From: Nocardioidaceae bacterium
GTDB taxonomy: Bacteria; Actinomycetota; Actinomycetes; Propionibacteriales; Nocardioidaceae
Assembly: GCA_013696015.1 (NCBI GenBank)
Contig: JACCZI010000284.1
Location: 1 to 19,128 of the forward strand
Direction: 5' to 3'
DNA length: 19,128 nt
The notes under the pieces were generated by a model. It was not told where the DNA came from, did no database searches, and saw nothing but the letters and a program-made list of their open reading frames with translations. Shown one piece after another: positions 7,031 to 13,845 of the stretch; positions within the stretch are counted from its first letter, which is position 1; every line of letters starts with the position of its first letter. A program made the position numbers and the translations under genes.

Positions 7031-8541
7031 GACTGGCGCTCCTTCGTAGATGTCGAGCTCGAGAGGTGTGCGGCGTGGCGCCACAGGTGCATGACGGCGT
7101 ACGACCGCCAGGGTCGCCACTCGAACGCATGGGCCGCCGCGGCTCGCCCCGCTGCGGGCAGCCCCAGCACGGACATCGCGGCGCGAACGACCACGTCGCC
7201 TTCGAGGAACACGTCGGGGTCGCCGAGCGCACGCATCGCGATGTAGCCGGCCGTCCACCGGCCCACGCCCGGTAGGGACAACAGCGTCGACACTGTTTCG
7301 TCGCGGTCGGCGCCCGGTCCCAGGTCGAGCTGACCGGCCGCGACGGCCGTTGCCAGCGCGACGACCGCCCGACCGCGCGACGCCGGCATTCCCATCGTGG
7401 TGGGGTCGGCGGCAGCCAGCGCGTCCGGCGTCGGGAAGGCCCGGCTCAGGCCATGACGGATCGTCGCCGTACCGCCCGAGAGGTCCCGGCCATGGCGCCG
7501 GACCAGGTCACCGGCCAGCGTGCGCGCCCGAGCCACCGATACCTGCTGTCCCAACACCGCCCGCACCGCCAGCTCGAACCCGTCGACGTGTCCCGGTACC
7601 CGCAGGCCGCCACGTGCGGCGACCAGTGGTGCCATCGCCGGGTCCGCCCCGAGCACCTCGCCGATGGCATGCGGGTCGGCGTCGAGGTCGAGCAGCGCAC
7701 GGCATCGCTGTACGGTGCCGGCGACGTCCCGCAGGTCATCCAGGTCGAGATCCGCAGTGACGTGGTCGGTGCCCAGGGAGAGGGCTACCAGACCCTGGCC
7801 GTGGCTGAGCCGCAGCACGCGGGCGTAATGACGTTCGGTGACGACCTCGACCGCCGGGACCGCCCGAGCGGCCAGGAACGCCGCCAGACCGTCGCCGTCG
7901 AACGGTTGCCGGACCGCCAGCCGCAGTCGCAACTGACTCCGTCCGGGACGGCTGTCGTCGCCTCTGGGACGACGGGCACGCATCTGGCCGGGCGCGCGGG
8001 CGTACACCTCGCGGATCGTGTCGTTGAACTGGCGTACCGAGGCAAATCCAGCGGCGAAGGCGACATCCGCGAAGGGCAGGGTGGTGGTCTCGATCAGCGT
8101 GCGAGCTGTGTGGGCCCGCTGGGATCGTGCCAAGGCCAACGGGCCGGCGCCGAGGTGGCTGTGCAGCATGCGCTGGACATGACGGCGGCTGTACCCGAGC
8201 CGACTGGCCAGCCCGTCGACGCCCTCGCGCTCGACGACACCGTCCCGGATCAGCCGCATCGCCCGGCCGACGGCATCCGCCCGAACGTTCCACTCCGGAG
8301 ACCCCGGGGTGGCGTCCGGCAGGCACCGTCGGCAGGCACGCAGTCCGGCCGCGTGGGCTGCAGCCGCGGTTACGAAGAACGAGACGTTGCGCCGGAGAGG
8401 TGTCACCGCGGGACACGAGGGCCGGCAGTAGATACCGGTGGTGCGGACGCCTGTGAAGAACACTCCGTCGAAGCGTGCGTCACGGCTGCGCACCGCGCGG
8501 TAGCACCGCTCGGGATCGTCCGCGACCAGGCCCCGCGTCAT
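7027..8541 (-). CDS. Ada-type regulator fused to AlkA DNA-3-methyladenine glycosylase
   Basis: The 504-aa product fuses three units. Residues 1-80 are an Ada metal-binding domain with four zinc cysteines C39, C43, C70 and C73, in the context FFTGVRTTGIYC; in Ada the first of these accepts methyl from phosphotriesters and switches the protein to an activator. Residues about 85-185 are an AraC-type DNA-binding domain. From about 195 onward is an AlkA N-terminal domain and a helix-hairpin-helix glycosylase, LPGVGRWTAGYIA, with the catalytic aspartate at about D449 in VFLEGD. The O6-methyltransferase half of E. coli Ada is absent and is supplied by the next gene. ATG 8541 is preferred over ATG 8559 because AGGATGGG lies just upstream. 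It likely activates its own operon on alkylation damage. Confidence 0.95.
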   Translation of the reverse strand: MTRGLVADDPERCYRAVRSRDARFDGVFFTGVRTTGIYCRPSCPAVTPLRRNVSFFVTAAAAHAAGLRACRRCLPDATPGSPEWNVRADAVGRAMRLIRDGVVEREGVDGLASRLGYSRRHVQRMLHSHLGAGPLALARSQRAHTARTLIETTTLPFADVAFAAGFASVRQFNDTIREVYARAPGQMRARRPRGDDSRPGRSQLRLRLAVRQPFDGDGLAAFLAARAVPAVEVVTERHYARVLRLSHGQGLVALSLGTDHVTADLDLDDLRDVAGTVQRCRALLDLDADPHAIGEVLGADPAMAPLVAARGGLRVPGHVDGFELAVRAVLGQQVSVARARTLAGDLVRRHGRDLSGGTATIRHGLSRAFPTPDALAAADPTTMGMPASRGRAVVALATAVAAGQLDLGPGADRDETVSTLLSLPGVGRWTAGYIAMRALGDPDVFLEGDVVVRAAMSVLGLPAAGRAAAAHAFEWRPWRSYAVMHLWRHAAHLSSSTSTKERQS

Positions 8542-8639
8542 GTGCCCATCCTGGCGCATCGCCGGTTCTCACTCTGGCGGGTTTCGGACATGGACGCTGC
8601 GGTTGGTCCGCAATGGCCGCAGTGGTGACGGATGCAACA

Positions 8640-8671
8640 CAGCCCGGGTCCCGCGCGGGGGTCCCGGGCTG
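8640..8671 (-). terminator. Hairpin terminator after tRNA-Glu
   Basis: CAGCCCGGG (8640-8648) and CCCGGGCTG (8663-8671) are perfect 9-bp inverted repeats around a 14-nt GC-rich loop. They lie directly beyond the tRNA-Glu 3' end on the minus strand, followed by TGTTG, which is only mildly T-rich. The position suits termination of the tRNA transcript ahead of the ada-alkA promoter region. Confidence 0.75.
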
Positions 8672-8677
8672 CGTTAG

Positions 8678-8750
8678 TAGCCCCGACCGGATTCGAACCG
8701 GCGCTACCGCCTTGAGAGGGCGGCGTGCTGGGCCACTACACAACGGGGCC
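8678..8750 (-). tRNA. tRNA-Glu (anticodon CTC)
   Basis: The 73-nt minus-strand sequence folds as a cloverleaf. The acceptor arm GGCCCCG pairs with CGGGGCT (one G-T pair at the end) with discriminator A. The anticodon loop CTCTCAA between GCCGCC and GGCGG gives CTC, which reads the Glu codon GAG. The T arm is GCCGGTTCGAATCCGGT. No CCA is encoded. It lies 54 nt after tRNA-Gln and is followed by a strong hairpin. Confidence 0.95.
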
Positions 8751-8804
8751 AGGCACGGCCTGGACTCTACCAGCCAGAGTGGCGGCGGACTGTGTCCGGC
8801 CGAG

Positions 8805-8876
8805 CTGGGGTACTAGGACTCGAACCTAGACTAACGGAGCCAGAATCCGTCGGGCTGCCAATTACCCCATACCCCA
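8805..8876 (-). tRNA. tRNA-Gln (anticodon CTG)
   Basis: The 72-nt minus-strand cloverleaf has acceptor arm TGGGGTA/TACCCCA, discriminator G, D arm with AATTGGCAG, anticodon loop TTCTGGC between ACGGA and TCCGT (anticodon CTG, reading CAG), and T arm CTAGGTTCGAGTCCTAG. The U-A first acceptor pair is typical of tRNA-Gln. It lies 91 nt downstream of gltX. In most actinobacteria this tRNA is first charged with glutamate by GltX and then amidated by GatCAB. Confidence 0.95.
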
Positions 8877-8910
8877 TGGGACCTGCGGAACCGCGGGAAG
8901 CCGGTCGCAG

Positions 8911-8940
8911 ACTGTACCGGACGCCCGTCGGGGCCACCAA
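8911..8940 (-). promoter_or_regulatory. Probable promoter of the tRNA-Gln/tRNA-Glu pair
   Basis: On the minus strand TTGGTG (8940-8935) and TACAGT (8916-8911) are 18 bp apart, between the gltX stop and tRNA-Gln. Transcription would start about 28 nt before the mature tRNA-Gln 5' end, so the tRNAs need not depend on read-through from gltX. Confidence 0.5.
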
Positions 8941-8967
8941 CGCGCAGCAGGTCCGGCGGAGCAGCGC

Positions 8968-10464
8968 TCATCGGGTCAGTGCTGCGCCGAGTCGAGCCAG
9001 CGACCGCTCGCGGCCGAGCAGCTCTAGCGACTCGAACAGCGGCGGCGAGATCCGCCGGCCGGTCACCGCGACCCGCACCGGCCCGAACGCGTTCTTGGGT
9101 CTGAGGCCGCGCCGCACGACCAGAGCCTCGCGCAGGACGGACTCGATCGCCGCGGTGTCCCAGGCGTCGAGGCTGGCCAGGGCCTCGCGTGACGCGGCGA
9201 CGACCTCCTTCCCGTCGGCTGTCAGCACCGCAACGGCATCGCCGGCATCCACCACGAAGGTGGTGTCGTCGCTGAAGAGGAAGCCCAGCATCTGCGCTCC
9301 CTCGGACAACACGGTCATGCGCTCCTGGACCAGCGGCGTGGCTGCCCGCAGCAGCGTCTCCTGCTCCGGTGAGGCCGCGGCTCCGAGCGCCCCAATGTCC
9401 TGCAGGTACGGCACCAGGCGGCGGGCGAGGTCATCGACCGACAGCGCGCGCAGCTTCAGTCCGTTGATCGCCTCACACTTCTTCAAATCGAACTGAGCCG
9501 GGTTCGGGTTCACCCGTTCGATCCGGAACTCCGCTGCCATCTCGTCGAGGCTGAACAGCTCGCGGTCACCGCCGATCGACCAGCCGAGCAGCGCCACGTA
9601 GTTCAGCAGCCCCTCGGGCAGGAAGCCGCGTTCGCGGTAGCCGAGCAGCCCCCCGCCGGGGTCTCGCTTCGACAGCTTGCGGTTCCCCGGGCCCATCACG
9701 AACGGCAGGTGCCCGTACGACGGGAGCACGCCGCCGCCGATGCCAAGGTCTCCGAGCGCGCGGTGCAACGGCAGCTGGCGTGCCGTTGATGACAGCAGAT
9801 CCTCGCCGCGCAGCACGTGACTGATGGCCATGGTGGCGTCGTCCACCGGGTTGGTCAGGGTGTACAACGGCTGGCCGTTGGCGCGTACGACCACGTAGTC
9901 GGGAACGTGCTCGGGCTCGAACGTGATCTCCCCACGCACCAGGTCGGTGAACGTGATGGCGGTGTCCGACATCCGGAACCGCAGTGCCGGCTTTCTGCCT
10001 TGGTCCTGGTACGCCGCGACCTGGGCGTCACTGAGCTCGCGGCAGTGCCCGTCATAACCGCTCGGCCGGCCCGCTGCACGCGCCACCTCCCGGCGCTGTT
10101 CGAGCTCCTCGTGGCTGCAGTAGCAGTCATACGCCCGCGCCGACGAACGCAGTGCGCCGGCGACTTCGGCGTAGAGGTCGAAGCGCTGTGACTGCCGGTA
10201 GGGGCCGACGTCCCCGCCCGCCTCGGGCCCCTCGTCCCAGTGCAGACCGAGCCAACGCAAGGAGTCAAGGAGGCCCCGGTAGGACTCCTCGCTGTCGCGA
10301 GCGGCGTCGGTGTCTTCGACGCGGAACACGAAGGCGCCACCGTTGTGGCGCGCGAACGCCCAGTTGAACAAGGCCGTGCGGACATTTCCGACGTGCAGGT
10401 TGCCGGTGGGTGACGGGCAGAACCGCACCCGCACCGGCGCCTTCGGGGCGGAGGTCTCAACCAC
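8968..10464 (-). CDS. gltX: Glutamate--tRNA ligase
   Basis: The 498-aa product is a class I glutamyl-tRNA synthetase. It has PSPTGNLHVGN, where HVGN (24-27) is the HIGH motif, then FRVEDTD, LRGEDLLSS, and KLSKR (263-267) as the KMSKS motif. A CxC at 114-116 with Y137 and C141 (Y-D-G-H-C) could form the zinc knuckle found in some GluRS and GluQ-RS enzymes. The C-terminal helical domain reads the anticodon. The GTG at 10464 overlaps the upstream FAH-family gene by 8 nt. Actinobacteria generally lack GlnRS and use a non-discriminating GluRS with GatCAB. The two tRNAs downstream are the two substrates expected of such an enzyme, but this sequence does not prove its specificity. Confidence 0.96.
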   Translation of the reverse strand: MVETSAPKAPVRVRFCPSPTGNLHVGNVRTALFNWAFARHNGGAFVFRVEDTDAARDSEESYRGLLDSLRWLGLHWDEGPEAGGDVGPYRQSQRFDLYAEVAGALRSSARAYDCYCSHEELEQRREVARAAGRPSGYDGHCRELSDAQVAAYQDQGRKPALRFRMSDTAITFTDLVRGEITFEPEHVPDYVVVRANGQPLYTLTNPVDDATMAISHVLRGEDLLSSTARQLPLHRALGDLGIGGGVLPSYGHLPFVMGPGNRKLSKRDPGGGLLGYRERGFLPEGLLNYVALLGWSIGGDRELFSLDEMAAEFRIERVNPNPAQFDLKKCEAINGLKLRALSVDDLARRLVPYLQDIGALGAAASPEQETLLRAATPLVQERMTVLSEGAQMLGFLFSDDTTFVVDAGDAVAVLTADGKEVVAASREALASLDAWDTAAIESVLREALVVRRGLRPKNAFGPVRVAVTGRRISPPLFESLELLGRERSLARLGAALTR

Positions 10465-11236
10465 GGGCCACCACCGGATTCGCCAGTGTTCCGATGCCCT
10501 CCACCGTCACCGCCACCTCGTCACCGGCTTCCATCGGTCCGACCCCGGCCGGTGTCCCCGTGAGGATGACGTCCCCCGGCAGCAACGTGGTGAAGCTCGA
10601 GACGTACGAGACCAGCGTCGGGACGTCGAAGATCATCTGCGCGGTGCGCCCGTCCTGCCGGCGCTCACCGTTCAACGTCGTTGTCACGGCGAGGTCGCCG
10701 ACATCGAGCTCGGTCTCGATCCACGGGCCGAGCGGGCAGAAGGAGTCGAAGCCCTTGGCGCGCGCCCACTGACCGTCGCGCTCCTGCAGGTCGCGTGCCG
10801 TGACGTCATTTCCCACGGTGTAGCCGTACACGACCTTCGGCACGTCGCTCACATCGACGTCACGACAGATGCGCTTGATGACGACGGCAAGCTCACCCTC
10901 GAAGTGCAGCGAGCGGGTCTGCGTTGGATAGACGATCGCGTCGTGGGGGCCGACGACGCTGGTGTTGGGCTTGAAGAACACCAGAGGCTGCTGCGGCGGG
11001 TCGTTGCCCATCTCGGCGGCGTGCGCGGCGTAGTTGCGCCCGATTCCGACGACCTTGCTGCGCGGCAGCACCGGGGCCAGCAGACGGACGGCGTCGAGCC
11101 GCAGCTTCTCGCCGGAGAGCCGCAGGCGGCTATGGAGCGGGTCGCCCTCGAGCACCCCGACAACGGCGGTTCCGGCATCGTCACCCACGACACCGAAGCG
11201 CGGGTCACCGTTGGTCGAGAACCGGGCGATGCGCAC
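10457..11236 (-). CDS. Fumarylacetoacetate hydrolase (FAH) family protein
   Basis: The 259-aa product belongs to the FAH superfamily of Mg-dependent hydrolases, decarboxylases and isomerases acting on keto-acid chains. Features are VGIGRNYAAHAAEMG, the metal site EGELAVVI with a later Asp in GYTVGNDVTARDLQ, WARAKGFDSFCPLGPWI, and LLPGDVILTGTPAGVG near the end. These match the 2-hydroxyhepta-2,4-diene-1,7-dioate isomerase-like subgroup, but many members have other or unknown substrates (for example oxaloacetate decarboxylase-type activity). The GTG at 11236 opens the conserved MRIARF N-terminus. It overlaps gltX by 8 nt, an association seen in many actinobacteria; this probably reflects co-transcription more than shared chemistry. 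Confidence 0.88.
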   Translation of the reverse strand: MRIARFSTNGDPRFGVVGDDAGTAVVGVLEGDPLHSRLRLSGEKLRLDAVRLLAPVLPRSKVVGIGRNYAAHAAEMGNDPPQQPLVFFKPNTSVVGPHDAIVYPTQTRSLHFEGELAVVIKRICRDVDVSDVPKVVYGYTVGNDVTARDLQERDGQWARAKGFDSFCPLGPWIETELDVGDLAVTTTLNGERRQDGRTAQMIFDVPTLVSYVSSFTTLLPGDVILTGTPAGVGPMEAGDEVAVTVEGIGTLANPVVARG

Positions 11237-11245
11237 GCGGCGAGC

Positions 11246-11788
11246 CTATCGACGGGTCTCGGCCGTCATCTGGGCCAGGGTGGTGACCGTCCGCCAGTTG
11301 CGGGCGGTCCCCTCGACGCCGAGGCGGCGGCCGGCCCCGGTGACGCGGCTCGCCCGCGAGGCGTCGGCGTAGCAGACATACAGCTCCGATCCGATCACCG
11401 CAGCGCGGTCCGGGCCAAGGTCGACCGCCTCGAACGCCTTGCGGGCATCGCCGGTCGGCGTCGCGCCGAGGAACACGACGTGGTGGTGCGTCGGGCGCGC
11501 GCCTGCCGCGGCGAACGGGGTGGCCGCAACCACCGCAGTCATCTGCTCGGCGCTGCGGACGATGACCGGGACGTTCATGCCGAAGTCGTCGGCGATCAAC
11601 GTGTGTACCGCCGCCGCCACGGCCGCTGGAGTGCGGTGAGCCGATCGGGTGATGAGGTTCCCGCTCTGGACATAGGTGCGTACGTCATCGAAGCCGTGCC
11701 GGGTGAGCGACTCCCGCAGGGCCGGCATGTTGAGCTTGTTGCGGTGGCCGAGGTTGACGGCACGCAACAGCGACACCCAGGTCGGCAC
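11246..11788 (-). CDS. DUF1697 domain protein
   Basis: The 180-aa product matches DUF1697, a small bacterial family of unknown function. It begins with VSLLRAVNLGHRNKLNMPALRESL, then YVQSGNLI, a Phe-Gly-Met-Asn-Val-Pro-Val segment, and ends in an Arg-Asn-Trp-Arg-Thr-Val-Thr motif, the recognisable family outline at nearly full family length. GTG 11788 is chosen because it places the conserved strand five residues in; the frame continues upstream to 11884, but that part has no family likeness. The stop is 9 nt before the FAH-family gene, so it probably begins the DUF1697-FAH-gltX transcript. Confidence 0.85.
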   Translation of the reverse strand: MPTWVSLLRAVNLGHRNKLNMPALRESLTRHGFDDVRTYVQSGNLITRSAHRTPAAVAAAVHTLIADDFGMNVPVIVRSAEQMTAVVAATPFAAAGARPTHHHVVFLGATPTGDARKAFEAVDLGPDRAAVIGSELYVCYADASRASRVTGAGRRLGVEGTARNWRTVTTLAQMTAETRR

Positions 11789-11815
11789 CCGGTCACCGTA
11801 GTCGAGCCACCGAAG

Positions 11816-11842
11816 GTCGAGCCATTGTCGAGCCATTGTCGA
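11816..11842. repeat. Two-copy 11-bp tandem repeat in a divergent promoter region
   Basis: GTCGAGCCATT is present twice head to tail (11816-11826, 11827-11837), followed by GTCGA and preceded by a similar GTCGAGCCAC at 11801-11810. The block lies between the divergent starts at 11788 and 11879. It could be a duplicated operator half-site or simply a short slippage duplication. Confidence 0.7.
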
Positions 11843-11878
11843 ACCAGCGTGGAGCACCAACCGGCTAACCTCCGGCTC

Positions 11879-12724
11879 GTGCACCGGACGCTTGTCATTC
11901 CCATCCCGGCAACGGTGGTCGCGACGTACCTGGTCCTCGGCCGAGTGGCGGTGGACGACCCGGATCTCGTGGTGTCCAGGTCAGCGGCAGGGCTGGCGAC
12001 GGCACGAGCCGCCGCGCTGGGACGGCACATCGGGGACCTGCGACTGCGCTCGCTCGACGGCATCACCGAAGGGCCCGTCCCGCCGATCGAGCTGCTGCGC
12101 GCCTCCGGCAGCTCGGCGGGAGCTTGCGACCTGGTGACCTCGGCGGCGTACGGCTGGGCGCTGCTGCTACGTCACCGTCCCTGCGACAGCGTGGACGGAG
12201 AGACGGCGACCCGCGCCGCGGCAGCGGTGTTAGCCGCGGCAGCCGCCGGCGTGGTCGTGGACACCACACTGCCGCGCGCCTACACGGTCTCGGAGGAGGC
12301 CGCACGGACGGCCATCAGCGACCTGGTCAGCTTCGACCACGAGCCGCAGGGCACCGGCCGCCGGGTCACGACGCGCGGGCTGACGCGGTTCGGTCTGCCG
12401 GAGGTGACGGCCCACGGTGTTCCCTCCGAGCTGCTGCCGGCGTGCGACGCCCTGCTGATCGGCGTCGCCGGCCGCGTCGTCGCCGCCTTGCAGCACCTCG
12501 GCATCAGTGGCGCGACGGTCCTCGAGCTTGCGGTTCCGTTCCGGTTACAGCTCGACGACATCGCCTCGGGCTACGGCGAGCCGGTCGCCGAGGATGTCAC
12601 CGCCAGCCGCACTATCGACCTGGTGTTGGAAGTCGCCGCTGACAGCACCATCGTCGTCGACGGGGCCGTCGGCGCGGTACGCGCGCTCTTCGGCGACGCG
12701 TTGCCGCATGCGGGTCGGACCTAG
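11879..12724 (+). CDS. Protein of unknown function (281 aa)
   Basis: I cannot name this protein. The open frame shows strong GC bias at third positions and ends exactly at the ilvE 3' end. From GTG 11879 the product starts with a hydrophobic strand (about residues 3-22), continues with Ala-rich helices to about residue 140, and has a second half with TTRGLTRFGLPEVTAHGVP, a short motif resembling segments of poorly characterised DUF families. The last third looks like alternating strands and helices. No clear signal peptide, transmembrane anchor or enzyme motif is visible. The GTG has no obvious Shine-Dalgarno; the open frame reaches much further left antisense to other genes, which is not coding. 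The start is therefore uncertain. Confidence 0.7.
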   Translation: MHRTLVIPIPATVVATYLVLGRVAVDDPDLVVSRSAAGLATARAAALGRHIGDLRLRSLDGITEGPVPPIELLRASGSSAGACDLVTSAAYGWALLLRHRPCDSVDGETATRAAAAVLAAAAAGVVVDTTLPRAYTVSEEAARTAISDLVSFDHEPQGTGRRVTTRGLTRFGLPEVTAHGVPSELLPACDALLIGVAGRVVAALQHLGISGATVLELAVPFRLQLDDIASGYGEPVAEDVTASRTIDLVLEVAADSTIVVDGAVGAVRALFGDALPHAGRT

Positions 12725-13812
12725 CAGACGCGGTGCATCCAGCCGTACGGGTCCTCGGCCCGGCCGTACTGGATGTCGAGCAGCCGGCGGCGCAGCATGC
12801 GGGCAACCTCACCTGCCTCGTCGACAGCGCCGACCACCTCACCTCCGGGCCAGCGCAGGGCGCCGATGGGAGTGATGACCGCGGCGGTGCCGCAGGCGAA
12901 GACCTCGACGATCTGCCCATTCGCCACCCCGTCACGCCACTCCTCCACCGAGACTCGGCGCTCGTCGACCTTGAGCCCGAACTCGGCCGCCAGGGTCAGG
13001 ATCGAGTCTCGGGTGACCCCCTCGAGGATCGTCCCGCCGAGCTCCGGTGTCACCAGCGTGCCGTCGTCGTGGACGAAGAACAGATTCATCCCGCCGAGCT
13101 CCTCGACCCAGGTGCGCTCGGCGGAGTCGACGAAGACCACCTGATGACATCCGTTCTCGGCGGCCTGCCGCTGCGGCAGCAGGCTGCCGGCGTAGTTGCC
13201 GCCGCACTTGGCCGCCCCGGTGCCACCGATGCCGGCGCGGGAGTACTCCGTGCTCAGCCAGATCGTCACGGGCTCCGGTCCGTGGGAGAAGTAGGGCCCC
13301 GCCGGGGACGCGATCACGCACAACGTCACGTGCTGAGCCGGCCGAACGCCCAGGAACACCTCCGAGGCGTACATGAACGGCCGGATGTAGAGGCTGGTCT
13401 CGGCGCCGTGCGGCACCCACTCCCGGTCGGTGCGCACCAGCGAGTCGACCGCATCGAGGAACAGGTGCTCCGGCAGCTCCGGCAACGCCAGCCGGTGGGC
13501 CGAGCGCTGGAACCGGCGCGCGTTGACCTCCGGTCGGAAGGTCCACACCGACCCGTCGTCGTGTCCGTACGCCTTGAGGCCCTCGAAGACCTCCTGCGCG
13601 TAGTGCAGCGCCGCGGTGGCGGGATCCAGCAGGAGCGGGCCGTACGCGTGGACGCGGCCGTCGTGCCAGTCGGCCTGCGGCGTCCATTTCATCGTGACCA
13701 TATGGTCGGTGAAGAATCGGCCGAACCCGGGTTCGACGTGGATCTGAGCTCGCTGCTCCGGCGCGACCGGTTCGGACGTGGGCTCGACACGCAGCTGCGA
13801 GTCCGAGGTCAT
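12721..13812 (-). CDS. ilvE: Branched-chain amino acid aminotransferase
   Basis: The 363-aa product is a class IV PLP aminotransferase that interconverts Val, Leu and Ile with their 2-oxo acids. Motifs include the early MVTMKWTPQADWHDG, HYAQEVFEGLKAY, the Arg-rich YIRPFMYASEVFLGV, and the Schiff-base lysine at about K202 in GTGAAKCGGNYAGSLLPQ. VEELGGMNLFFV and EVFACGTAAVITPIG follow. Length and motifs match actinobacterial IlvE; every key region is intact. ATG 13812 has no Shine-Dalgarno, but a -10 like TACCGT sits 6 nt before it, suggesting a leaderless message. It follows serA after 33 nt and shares CTAG with the stop of the convergent gene. It works in both synthesis and breakdown, so it does not prove a full biosynthetic pathway. 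Confidence 0.96.
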   Translation of the reverse strand: MTSDSQLRVEPTSEPVAPEQRAQIHVEPGFGRFFTDHMVTMKWTPQADWHDGRVHAYGPLLLDPATAALHYAQEVFEGLKAYGHDDGSVWTFRPEVNARRFQRSAHRLALPELPEHLFLDAVDSLVRTDREWVPHGAETSLYIRPFMYASEVFLGVRPAQHVTLCVIASPAGPYFSHGPEPVTIWLSTEYSRAGIGGTGAAKCGGNYAGSLLPQRQAAENGCHQVVFVDSAERTWVEELGGMNLFFVHDDGTLVTPELGGTILEGVTRDSILTLAAEFGLKVDERRVSVEEWRDGVANGQIVEVFACGTAAVITPIGALRWPGGEVVGAVDEAGEVARMLRRRLLDIQYGRAEDPYGWMHRVC

Positions 13813-13818
13813 ACCGAA

Positions 13819-13824
13819 ACGGTA
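13819..13824 (-). promoter_or_regulatory. -10 box placing ilvE transcription start at its ATG
   Basis: TACCGT (minus strand) fits the TANNNT consensus and ends 6 nt before the ilvE ATG. That is the spacing seen for leaderless actinobacterial transcripts. No good -35 is visible. Confidence 0.35.
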
Positions 13825-13845
13825 CCCCGGGCCACGATCCGAGAC

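Noticed and set aside
8597..8611. TGCGG/CCGCA inverted repeat upstream of ada-alkA as an operator
   Set aside because: The 5-bp arms are too short to stand out in high-GC DNA and no second copy is present.
7453..8628. 391-codon plus-strand frame over ada-alkA
   Set aside because: It is antisense to the fused repair enzyme, whose domains and catalytic residues are all visible.
10310..11878. Long plus-strand open frame through gltX, FAH and DUF1697
   Set aside because: It is antisense to three recognisable genes; open antisense frames are common in high-GC DNA.
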